Source: Molanna angustata
Taxonomy: Eukaryota; Arthropoda; Insecta; Trichoptera; Molannidae
DNA: 64,000 nt
NCBI GenBank assembly: GCA_963576475.1
Contig: OY754965.1
Coordinates: forward strand, 2,887,831 to 2,951,830
Reading direction: 5' to 3'
Part shown: piece after piece, positions 1 through 9,494 of the stretch
Numbering within the stretch: position 1 is the first letter of the stretch
How the letters are laid out: the number at the start of each line of letters is the position of its first letter
Program-made: the position numbers and the translations under genes
The notes under the pieces: model-generated
The model's database searches: none
Seen by the model: the letters and a program-made list of their open reading frames with translations, nothing else
Told to the model about the DNA's origin: nothing

Positions 1-170
1 TTTTTTGACAAACTTTGTATCTCAATAGAAACGAAGTTGGAATATATATTTACACGAACACTGGGAAATCAGGCGCCTACAGGGTTCAAGACCGCACTTG
101 CGCAACGATTAACAATATTATTGAGTTCCCTTTTCAATCCAAATTTTGAAAGTTCTATGTAATGTTATGT
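1..170 (+). mobile_element. MITE-W copy 1, partial
   Basis: This begins like the other MITE-W copies (14172, 35529, 42677): TTGACAAACTTT, then ATCTCAATAGA.ACGAAGTTGG, a CACCTACAGGGCTT-like core, GCGCAACGATT and TTATTGAGTTCCC. A middle stretch seen in the 35-kb copy is missing. The boundary is cut by the window edge. It is non-coding. The family is called from recurrence inside this window only. Confidence 0.6.
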
Positions 171-213
171 GATTTTTTTTGAAAATTTATTCTTACGCAT
201 CTATTAAACGAAT

Positions 214-752
214 GGGTTGTGGCCAACGCTAAACTCCTCACTAACAAGTCACGACATAAAGTATTCAAATTTTGAATGGAAATTTTTCAGCATTTTCATG
301 AAAAGAGTTTGTTCAATTATTTTTTTATTTAAATATTTTATTATGAAAACTTGATAATTCTTCCATGACATTTTATCAAAGTGATGTCTTTTACCTGAAC
401 TTGGAGTCACTTTTAAATATTTGACGTTTAAAAAAAATGAGAAACACTATTCAGATATCCCTCAAAATCTAATGGGGTCTAAGTGAGTATTAGATATACA
501 TATTTGCAAAATTTGAAAATAATCGAATGAGTACTTTAGTCTATAATTGATAAAGTAAAATAAACACGCCGTACATAGCACACAGCACGCAGCACAGAGC
601 ACATAGCACACACAGATACATTGTGATGAAACTTTCAGAATACAATCTCAGCATGATACTAGGTGATAATCTGCAATATAAAAAATAGCCTTAAAAATTG
701 CATAATCATAACCACCCACTGCATCCCCGTGGGTTAGTGAGGAGTAAAATTA
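214..752 (+). mobile_element. Element Y copy 1, non-autonomous DNA element
   Basis: The copy runs from GGGTTGTGGCCAACGC to GTTAGTGAGGAGTAAAA. The two ends are imperfect inverted repeats: TACTCCTCACTAAC near the start and its complement near the end. The body shares long stretches with copies at 15.0, 50.1 and 63.3 kb, for example CTAATGGGGTCTAAG.GAGTATTAGATAT and GAAACTTTCAGAATACAAT. There is no coding capacity. A CA/AGCACA-rich patch lies near 590-610. The superfamily is not identified. Confidence 0.65.
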
Positions 753-783
753 GCTTTGTAAACAATATTTAGATTTTTAGATG

Positions 784-972
784 GGTCGATGGCAGAGCGG
801 TTAGCGCGCTGGGATAGTAATCCAGTGATCGCGAGTTCGAATCCTGCCTCGACCGATTTCGTTCACCTATAGCACAAGCATTTATTTGATTATTTTAGGG
901 AACGTAGGAAGATGTATATGTACTTGTTTAACACGGACATATTCATTTTTAATATAAAAAAAAAAAAAAAAT
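784..972 (+). mobile_element. tRNA-Thr-like SINE, copy 1
   Basis: A tRNA-like head (GGTCGATGGCAGAGCGGTTA, an anticodon stem around loop ATAGTAA with AGT in the anticodon position, then GAGTTCGAATCC) leads into a non-tRNA body (TAGCACAAGCATTTAT, GATGTATATGTAC) and a long A tail. A second copy at 16.8 kb shares head, body and tail, so this is a SINE and not a tRNA gene. The T-arm is mispaired. The A-box and B-box-like motifs would supply a Pol III promoter. Confidence 0.75.
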
Positions 973-974
973 AA

Positions 975-1770
975 TGCCACGATCATACCATACCCGATGT
1001 GACAATATTGTTGCATAGATGTCTCATACATGCGTAGATGTCGTAGATGTCATAGATGTTCTATTAATTCACACTCTTTGCTGAATGAAGGAAGAGATGT
1101 ATATGCATCCCTTTGTTGCCATGCGATCCCCAAGATTGAAACTAAAGACTAGACTAAGACTACTATCGTATAGTCATAAAATTAAAAATGTGAATCATAA
1201 AATTTATTGATTGTTAAATAGTTGATAAACCATCCTATCGATGCAAAACGAAATAAAATAGTCAATTTAATTAATGTGGAATGAATATAATGACAATCGA
1301 TAGAGTAATGGCTCCCCTTGACCTTGAGAACCACTGCCAAGGCAATTATTTTCGCCAAATAGTACCGCGGCACTTTCAAAGAGTGTTCAAAGTGCTTATT
1401 ATTCAATTAGTTATACTGTTCATTGTTGTATTGGAAAAAGAAAAAAAAATGGTTGTATAAAAACAATAAATTAATTTATGGTCAAAAATAAAAGTGGTTA
1501 TTAAAAACTAAAAACATTATTTGTGAGGTTAGAGTTTTGTGAATATTGAACCTATCCACGAAGATCTCAACATTAAGAGAGCATATAATGACTGAAGACA
1601 TGATAATATATTAAAACCGTATAATACATGTTAGTAAGGATAACTATCGCGTGCTCTTAAAAAAGGATTTAAATTTACAGTACCATTAAATTTGTTGATT
1701 TTTAGCATATTAAGCATAAACTTGATGAGTACGAGTGAGTGATAATTCCAAACATTAAATGTTATTATAT
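975..1770. other. AT-rich spacer, no gene seen
   Basis: There are short GTAGATGTC-type reiterations at 1015-1060. The small open frames are rich in rare combinations and show no recognisable domain. I see nothing supportable here. Confidence 0.5.
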
Positions 1771-1773
1771 AAA

Positions 1774-1905
1774 TAGGTCGGCCGAGAAAAGGATGACTCG
1801 ACCACGAACGGCATTCTGAAAAAGGTAAGAAGCATGAACAACAGACGAATATGTAAGAATGAGACAAAACAAGATAGAATAATGTGGCGTTCGGTCCTCT
1901 AAAAC
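1774..1905 (+). pseudogene. RTE-like LINE C-terminal remnant (main family)
   Basis: Plus-strand translation gives a decayed version of the GRPRKGWHDHVNDIL...NNRR segment seen intact in the 31-33 kb LINE, followed by TGTGGCGTTCGGTCCTCT, which matches the WRSVLS coding end of that family. Stops and frameshifts interrupt it. No simple-repeat tail is left. Confidence 0.6.
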
Positions 1906-1986
1906 CTTTTATTTATTGTTCATTAATACACTTCCTTGCACCGTATGCGAGTGTTGAGTTTATTACCAGATGAAAATTATTTGTCG

Positions 1987-3318
1987 AAGTTTCATGGTAT
2001 GTAGGTACACACGACGACACTGACACTCGACACAAAATAATGTCGACACTATCTGTCGATGGCGTCTGAATGATGAGTAATTCGACTAGGTGTGCACAGC
2101 CAACCTACATATAGTGTCCCAGCTCAATTGAAACCGTTAAAACTTTCGTATATACGGCAGCGACACAAACTACACTAGGTGTATGGAAATGTTTCGGTAT
2201 ATTAACAGATGATAAATTGAATTTGAAGTCCACATTTCAATTATTGTTCTAGTGTTCTATTCCTGCAATGAAACTTTAAATAGAAAAATACAGATTATTC
2301 AAAATATGGTTATGAGGACAATTTCAAAATACAACAGATATACAAGAATAAACCTAATACTAAATAAACTAAAATCAGTAAAGCAATACATTATATACGA
2401 CACATTATGTAACTTTGATTTACGATTTACATACTACGAAATAATATGCTTCCTAAATTTATGCAAAAAAATATCTTACTCAATGTCAAGGTTCACACTT
2501 ACCCTACGAGAGGATGTCAGGATTTTAGACTTATATAAACGAGATTAACATGTACACAAAATAGTTTATACCATTCAAGTCTAAAAATGTACAATAGTTT
2601 ACCACCAAACATAAAAGGAACCACAAGTCTTGCACCTTTCGTAAGCTAGGTGCTGAATTCATTATTAAAAACTATTTATTGTTCTCTATAGTTTTACATA
2701 ATGTTTTTATAATTTAATGTCATAATCTTACCATAATTATTTGTTTCAAAAAAATATTTTTATATTTTTTGTTTAAACAAGATGTATTAATTTTTATATA
2801 ATATGTTTCTAAATAAAGTTTAGCGCATATGGAACGGTTTGCACGTATTTTATTTTATTTGTTTACAGGAAATTTCAGGAAACAACATTTTTTTAACAAA
2901 TGTATTATGTAAAAAAACTATAACCAATCAAAAATTTCCACAGTATTAATAATAAATTTTAACTAGTGTGCTAACATACTTGATAATATCTAAAATATTT
3001 ATAAAATAGTGTATGAGTGTATGGATGTGTATATGAGATTGGGGTATATGTGTGTGAGTGTGCATGAGAGAGAATATATATCTACAAGCTCGCATAAGTT
3101 GTTCCAATCAATCTAGATACTATAATCATCCGGTGAAATTTAATCATTTTCCTGGATTAATACTGAATTGCAGTGGAAAATGAGTGAGACCCTAAAATAA
3201 AAATAAGCCGGTGCCCCGCAGCAAATGTCGACACAAAAAAATCGCTTTACCGTGTGGACGTCATCGACACTAGTGTCGACATTTGTGTCATTGTCAATGT
3301 CGTTGTGTGGACCGAGCA
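1987..3318. mobile_element. 1.3-kb element with inverted ends
   Basis: The left end (ACACACGACGACACTGACA, then ATGTCGACACTATCTGTCGA) matches the reverse complement of the right end (CACACAACGACATTGACAA, then ATGTCGACACTAGTGTCGA) over about 65 bp. A jockey/CR1-like fragment lies inside. No transposase frame is visible. It is probably a non-autonomous DNA element that received a LINE insertion. Confidence 0.5.
2247..2822 (+). pseudogene. Jockey/CR1-like LINE C-terminal fragment and 3' UTR
   Basis: The frame at 2252-2548 reads like the post-RT region of jockey/CR1 LINEs: KIQIIQN, then LKSVKQYIIYDTL, then LREDVR. After a stop, the next segment still reads QNSLYHSSLKMYNSLPPNIK, the usual last motif of this class. 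The tail region ends with AATAAAG. No RT core or endonuclease remains, so this is a 5'-truncated, inactivated copy. Confidence 0.65.
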
Positions 3319-3319
3319 T

Positions 3320-3864
3320 TAGGCAAGTTATCGTTGCAGATCTGAATTAAATAAAAACCCTGTTTTATTAAATTCAGCAATAAATGTTATATTTTGTTGT
3401 TTGAGAAATACTACAGCAGACATGAAACGTGATTTTGCAAAAAAAACGGTTTTCGCGGTTGAATTAAAAATTAAAGTAGGTAGTTAATAATATTATGTAA
3501 TAATAGGTAATATGACTATTGGCAGGGCCGGATCTTCAGTTTTCGGCGCCTCGCAAGTTCAGTTTATACGACATCCTCCTTCACTTGAAAAAAATTAATA
3601 AGTATGTCATTTTTCGTTTTATTTAATTAAGTTCGGAAAGGCGACTCCCATTCACCGATAACGCTCGATGCCGAGCATCGTCAGAATAGTGAACAATAGT
3701 GGTGAAGACCATCTTTATATTATATAAATTCAAAATGATAATACGAATAAGATTATGGAATTCTATCATGGAGTGACAGTTTCAAAAATTGAAAAAAAAA
3801 AATTGTGTTGAAAAGTTGCATTCGTAAACATCCATTTTAATACTCTTATCTAACGATTACATGA
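3320..3864. other. Spacer with one hAT-like end
   Basis: At about 3523 the string GGCAGGGCCGGATCTT resembles the CAGGGCCGG termini of hAT elements, such as the clearer pair at 24781 and 25085. I found no matching second end nearby. The rest is AT-rich with no gene. Confidence 0.25.
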
Positions 3865-4150
3865 AAATTCTTCGAAACACAATTGTTCGAATGCGCAATT
3901 GTACGAATAACAATTTTTCGAAAATCAGTTATCAGAATGACAATTGTCCGAAAGCAAATTATTCGAACTAACGTTTGTTGGAAAACCAATTAACCGAATT
4001 TAATATATTTTTGTGTCATTATGTTGCCTCCTTTGACATATTTGTTGCCAGTAAAATATATTCGATGAAGATTATGATATTACCTACTTGTTGTATTATT
4101 GTTGGGTACGTATGTTTGCACATTTTTAATAACTGATGTTTGACAGCGCG

Positions 4151-4360
4151 GGATAGCCTAGTTTGTACACCAGTTTATGTTTATCTAGTATTCACACCAA
4201 TTTAGTTATTTTATTTTAATATTATAGTTACTTTTTAAAATATATAATGCAACTGGCTCACGCCAGTCGCAATTATAACTACAAACAAACCTAACCAACC
4301 TATTTTTACCAAAGTTTTGTAGGTTTAGGTTTAAAAAATAGGTGTACATCCTAGGATATC
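4151..4360. mobile_element. Mutator-like MITE (family M2), copy 1
   Basis: Terminal inverted repeats start GGATAGCCTAG and end CCTAGGATATC, and both continue into GTACACC. The element is bracketed by a perfect 10-bp direct repeat TGACAGCGCG at 4141-4150 and 4361-4370. A 9-10 bp target duplication is typical of Mutator-like elements. Length is 210 bp and there is no coding capacity. Related copies are at 48068-48292 and 56582-56760. Confidence 0.75.
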
Positions 4361-4391
4361 TGACAGCGCGGTGCGTCGCCATGTTGTTTAA

Positions 4392-4522
4392 TCCATAGAT
4401 TTTTATTATACATAATATACTATGTAGATGTAATACTCCGTGTAAAAAGTGAGTCATTTGTTTTCGATTCATACAAAATTTTCTAACTACGACATCTAGT
4501 ATATTATAATAAAAATCTATGG
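4392..4522. mobile_element. MITE M1, copy 1
   Basis: This is a 131-bp element whose ends are the inverted pair CCATAGATTTTTATTATA and TATAATAAAAATCTATGG. The interior carries TTCGATTCATACAAAATTT and TAACTACGACATCTAGTATA. The same strings recur at 43.9 kb and, as two opposed halves, at 59.5-60.0 kb. Confidence 0.7.
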
Positions 4523-5009
4523 TTTATTCCTCTCACAATACTACCAACATGACGTCATAAAAATTGGAACAATTGTAAATTCTGATAATTGTGTTTTCGG
4601 AAAATTGTTTTTCGAAAAAATGTGATTCGAATAATTGCCATTCGTAAAATTGATTTTCGTAAAATTGAGCATTCGAATAATTGTTTTTCGAATAATTTTC
4701 CTGTCACCTATCTAACTTAGGTCTAATTAATAACATTGCTTGTCTTATTTAGGGATTGCAATCCGGCTTCAATTTCAATTCGTACGAATCCGACCGGATT
4801 GGTCGCATCGAAACAATTTTGCCTATTTATTCCAAAATCAACGGCATAAAATATAATCAAGTGAGTTTAGCTTAGAAATTCCTTTTATTTCTTATAAAAT
4901 AACATTATTTGCACTGTTACAATTATAACAGGAATCATGAATCTGTTTGATCAACAGTACAATTGTAGCAATAACGAGTTATTTTTTTTTTATACCTTTA
5001 CTTACTTAC

Positions 5010-5300
5010 TTTATCCAGCCGTCTCTGTCACCTGCTGGACATAGGCTTCACTCATATCTTTCCAGGTTTCATTGGACCATCGCGTAGGTGGTCTGCCTCT
5101 ATTTATTTTGTCCTCACGTGGTCTCCATCAAAGGCAAAGGAAAAATCTGTTCTTCTTCCTTGGTCTATTCCCGTACTTATGGTCTCCTCCGTCCGCTTCT
5201 ATGTCGCGTTGTCCTGAGCAGTCTGCATCCAGGATACGCCAGATTACCAGTCAAAGTTGTCTTTCTTTTCTCAAGTGCTGTCATCCTACACCTCTCATTA
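5010..5300 (-). pseudogene. RTE-like LINE C-terminal remnant
   Basis: The minus strand translates to RGRPPTRW...W..MSEAYVQQVTETAG and a stop, followed by an (AAGT)n tail at the low-coordinate end. This is the last part of an RTE-like polyprotein and resembles the better copy at 57145-57590 (GRPQKRW...EEAYIQQWKTEG). The upstream part is frameshifted. Confidence 0.6.
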
Positions 5301-6744
5301 GAGGTCTCTTTGTTCAATTATAATATTTTAGGAAACTGATTTGCTGGAAGAAGGTAGTTTGTATAACGTATATCAGTGTTTTTTTTTGTTTTGTTTAATT
5401 CACCGTAGAGAGAGTGCTTTTTTGCCTTGGTGAAAATATCATAATTTGGTTTAATTTGTTGAAATTAAATTAATTAAAGTTGGATGTTTTTTGACTTTAA
5501 GAAGTTAAGTAATATATTTAATTTAAAATGTTGAATAGACATTATATATGACATATTGATTGGGGTTGTGCAAGTTATTTTAACCAGATAAAAATAAATT
5601 GTTGGAAGATATACGGTTGAAGCAATTGAAAAATAAATGATCAAGAGTTTTCTCATCCTGACCACATTCACAAACTGGACTGTTAATTACATAGCAAGTG
5701 TTAGAAATATTTTTTTTCGATGCCATGGTTTCTAATATTATTTATATTTTATTTTTTATTTTATTTTATTTTGAAAATATACAGCATACATAATAACAAT
5801 AATAAAAAAAATGATACATACAATTTCATGTCTAAGTAACATGTTTTCACTTACATAAAAGTTGTAATACCTAAACATATTTTTTTATTTATTCTATTTT
5901 TTCATTATTTCTTTTTCTTTCATTATCATTGGGCGGGTACATTTGAAACACGAGGAGAAAAGGAACATCAAATATTACTCCGGCTAATATTTGTAATTCT
6001 CACAGCAAAAGTAAAAGGAACAAGCAAACAATAAAAAAACATATTTTTAAATTATTCTGGTTAAAATTAAAATGCACAAACTACCTAGTATTAAAATTAA
6101 AAATTTAAGAGATAAATTCAACATCAAATTTTTCTGATTAGAGCTATAGTTATATAGGCAAAAAGTAGAAATAACAAATTAAATCAATAAATACTCAAGC
6201 TGGAAGAAAGAAGTAAGTACATATATAATATCTAAAAATAATTATGTGCTGATATATATGTAGATACGTAAAATTGGTAAACACAAATTTAGTCTGTAGG
6301 AATACCCTGTGACAGAATATGTCCACGTCAATATGTTTATTATCTTTTTGTATGATGTGGCGCCCCAGATTTCTTTGCGCTTAGCGCAACAGCACCATTT
6401 GAACTTATGACTAATCCGGTCGTGTTTTGATACTTGTATTTATAAATATACATATATATGTACATAGGTACAACGCTAGGTAACTTTTGTATTCACTTGT
6501 TACGGATGACTTGGTCGGACAATTATTTTAAGTGTAGTTTAGTAAAAAAAAGTTACAATACAATAACAAAATTCATTTACGCTTTATTTTATTTATAACA
6601 ATTCAACAAAAAACGAACAATCTCAATATACCACTGCGAATTCTAAATTTATGATAAATGGGACTACAAATCTATATTATATATTCACAGTCACAGGAAA
6701 ATATGCAGACATATACCTACCCGTATTTGCAATAGATTTACCCA
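5301..6744. other. AT-rich spacer, no gene seen
   Basis: There are long T/A runs (5740-5780, 5880-5930). A GC-richer patch at 6355-6425 contains GGCGCCCC and CGCTTAGCGC. None of the small frames has a domain or splice context I recognise. Confidence 0.5.
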
Positions 6745-7372
6745 TATTGAATATATACTTGAGCAGTTGAAAATTTTTGACAGTGAAAGAACAAATAATT
6801 CTGAATGTGCTAATTTTTATTTACAAATTAAAAAATAGACTTTTACCACCTTATTTACAAAAAAATATTATGTACAATTTTGAAGTCCACGCATACCCGA
6901 CGAGAAGTAGGCGGGACTTTAGACTGCCGCAGACAAACCTGGCAGGTACACAAAATAGTGTGTACTACAAAGGCTTACAACTTTATAATGATTTGCCTGA
7001 ATGTGTAAAGGAGGCGTCTAGTCTTGCTGAATACATAAAACAAAAGTTTTTTTAAAAATCGTGTGTTTCTATTGTTTATATATTATGTTCTAAGACTATA
7101 ATATCTGTTTTGCTTGTTTTGATACTATATTATTATTTTTTTTTCATGTTCTTTGATGTCTTCTATTGTGGTAGTGTGTTTTCCTTTTTTTTACGTTGTG
7201 TTTTATTGTTATTGATAGATACGTGTTTTTTTTGTGTGTTCATTTAGTAATCCGATGTTGATTTGTTTATTTTTATTGTTTGTTTTTATTTTCGTTTATA
7301 CTAGATGTAAGAAATAGTATTTTTTTTACATCTAAATAAAATATATACAATACAATACAATACAATATAGAT
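6745..7372 (+). pseudogene. Jockey/CR1-like LINE C-terminal fragment
   Basis: The frame at 6777-7055 carries the class-typical run of YKLKNRLLPPYL, YPTRSRRDFRLP and TQNSVYYKGLQLYNDLPE, then a stop. About 300 bp of T-rich 3' UTR follows, ending AAATAAAATATATACAATAC with a short (AATAC)n tail. The reverse transcriptase core is absent. It is a 5'-truncated LINE copy. Confidence 0.7.
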
Positions 7373-8126
7373 GGGACAAAAGAGACAGGGCGGAGTGGAG
7401 AAGAAGAGAGGCAGCCATAGCTGTTGCAAACCAATCCCAAGATTGAAACTGATAAAAGAATGCACTCATCGATATAAATTCACTGCCATGTAAAAAGGTA
7501 CAATGTATGTTTGTGTTTGATAACAAATATCAATTAATTGTTATTTATGAATTACGTACCTAGATAATATTTATAAAGGTTATTTAACCGTCTAGAGATT
7601 TGTAATCAATGTCGTTTTCATTCATATTATTATTGTTATAAAAATAGGCTAAGGTGTCAAATTAATTAAATAATCATAATATTTAGCAACTAATTATATC
7701 TTTACTAAACAGTCTGCTTTCACACCTTGACTGAATTACTTTAGTAAATATTTGTCACAAACACAACATACATACGTACATTCTGCCTTTATTATGATAA
7801 TCTCTAAAAAACACAACATGAGTAAAAAAAATAAATATACTAGGGAAAATTATGTTTTTTTATACACATATATTCATAAGCAATTTATTCTGAACTGAAA
7901 TTTTGGATATGTCTATACATATTTAGGACATTTTAGTTAGCACCCGTATGGATAATAACAGCACTATGACTGTTTTTTTCCTCTTATCTACAAAATGATT
8001 TTATTTTATTGTAAAATATAGCTTATAACAACATTTGTATATCTAGATTCAGTATAACAAATTATGATACAGAAAAATTCCTTAAGCCTAGATGGGAACG
8101 TAAACTGCTTCACTAGGCTAAAAGCC
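7373..8126. other. AT-rich spacer, no gene seen
   Basis: The string CCCAAGATTGAAACT at about 7437 also occurs at 1129 (CCCCAAGATTGAAACT), hinting at a further worn dispersed repeat. No gene is seen. Confidence 0.4.
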
Positions 8127-8141
8127 TGTCTAAAGCAGTTT

Positions 8142-8426
8142 CTTCTTTCCCCCATAGCGCTTTTGTCCCGTTTCTATCGGGGTACGCTTTGAGCATGATC
8201 CTGGAATTGGCGAATCTGGTAATTACATTGAAGCGACTGCCATCTGACCTTCGTAACCCTTAGAAGGGGGAACCAGACAAATTGGATCATGGCTACACAT
8301 AACTAGTGATTTAAATCTGCACATAGATTTTTTGAAAATCCAGAGGTAATACGTGCCCCGCCCGGAACGAACCGTCGACCTCACGCATGTGAGGCGACGA
8401 CCTTACCGCTGGACTATCACCGCTCT
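8142..8426 (-). mobile_element. SINE-3 copy 1, full length, with 15-bp TSD
   Basis: The minus strand begins with a tRNA-like head: A-box-like TGATAGTCCAGCGG, an anticodon arm CCTCACATGCGTGAGG and B-box-like GGTTCGTTCC, then GGGCGGGGCACG. The body includes CCATGATCCAATTTGTCTGG and GGTCAGATGGCAGTCGC. The insertion is bracketed by the perfect direct repeat TGTCTAAAGCAGTTT at 8127-8141 and 8427-8441, which marks retrotransposition. A second copy is at 41640-41908. The head looks closest to tRNA-Val, with low certainty. Confidence 0.8.
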
Positions 8427-8587
8427 TGTCTAAAGCAGTTTATGATTTGATATTATATTGTAAGTATGCTTATATTGCGCGTGTGTGTTTGTCATTGTAT
8501 GATTAATATCTAGTCTGTATTTTTTATCCATTTTTAATTCCGTTTTTATTTGCATAAACATGCAAATATAAAAAAAGGTCGAATATT

Positions 8588-8668
8588 TTTTTAATTGCAC
8601 ATACGCTAACATTGGATTTTTTTCCCTGTCGGGAGTCAAATCATGTATTTTTTTTGACAATTTTTTTA
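8588..8668 (+). mobile_element. MITE-W left-end fragment
   Basis: TTTAATTGCACATACGC, AACATTGGATTT and CCCTGTCGGGAGTCAAAT match the left end of the complete copy at 35470-35736. The fragment stops where the LINE at 8670 begins. Confidence 0.65.
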
Positions 8669-8669
8669 A

Positions 8670-9494
8670 CATCTACAACTTTTTAAATCTTTTATTAAAT
8701 CTACAACTGACTGTAATAACCTACAACAAGACCTTAACAGATTATTTGCATACTGTCAATCAAACAAACTTGTACTCAACATGGCCAAGTGTAACAAAAT
8801 AACTTTTACTCGAAATATTAATAAAATCAACTATACTTACACTTTTAATAGTTCGGGAATAAAGGAAGTAGATCATATCCGTGATTTGGGAGTTATATTA
8901 AATTCTAAATTAAATTTCATCCAACATATTAATCATGTAATATCAAAAGCCAACAAAATGCTTGGATTTATAATTAGAATATCAAAACCTTTCAGAAACA
9001 GTAAAACTTTTTATAAACTCTACTCAGCATATATACGTCCTCAACTCGAATTCTGCACACAGATATGGTCCCCCTTCTATGGCGTCCACATAGCTAGAAT
9101 CGAGAGAATTCAACGCAATTTTTTTATCTTTTTAAATTACAAATTACGACTTAACTTTGATAGCTATCGTGATTCAATTAAATACCACAAATATGATATC
9201 CTAGAATCCAGAAGAACCTTATTCGACCAATTAATGCTTCATAAAATTTTGAACGATGCTATGGACTCGCCTGAGCTTGTCAGTTTTGTGAATATTCGGG
9301 TCCCGGGAAGGTCAGTTCTCCAGTCAAACATCTTACATGTTCCACACTGTAGAACCAATTTGCGGATGAATGCTACGATCCCGCGCATCTGTCGTAGATT
9401 TAATGCATTATTTTCGATGCATGCTGATATCTTTGACTCATCTATTAATCAGTTTCGCCACGAGGTAATGCGTGTAATTTGCGGCAGTGAATAG
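8670..9494 (+). pseudogene. Jockey/CR1-like reverse transcriptase, C-terminal part
   Basis: An open frame runs from about 8670, with the first ATG at 8781, to the stop at 9494. It starts just after where the catalytic YADD box would be (LFKSFIKSTTDCNNLQQDL, then YCQSNKLVLNMAKC). It then carries the RT thumb and post-RT motifs: VDHIRDLGVILNSKLNF, HINHVISKANKMLGFI, SAYIRPQLEFCTQIWSP and RIQRNFFIFL. The catalytic palm and the endonuclease are missing, so it is a 5'-truncated, non-functional copy. The open 270 or so codons suggest it is fairly recent. Its 3' UTR holds the large 93-bp tandem array. Confidence 0.8.

Larger units (their letters stand above)
3865..4708. mobile_element. Foldback element with TTCGAA-rich arms
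   Basis: The arms (about 3865-3995 and 4565-4708) are mutually inverted. Each is built from degenerate copies of a short motif like ACAATTNTNCGAATN. The outer ends also match: ATGAAAATTCTTCGAAACA on the left and, complemented, AGGAAAATTATTCGAAAAA on the right. Two other MITEs lie in the interior. This fits a foldback-type transposon in which the arms are themselves internally repeated. No coding frame is seen. Confidence 0.55.

Noticed and set aside
784..857. A tRNA-Thr(AGT) gene
   Set aside because: The T-arm does not pair well, and a second copy shares a non-tRNA 3' body and an A tail, so this is a SINE head.
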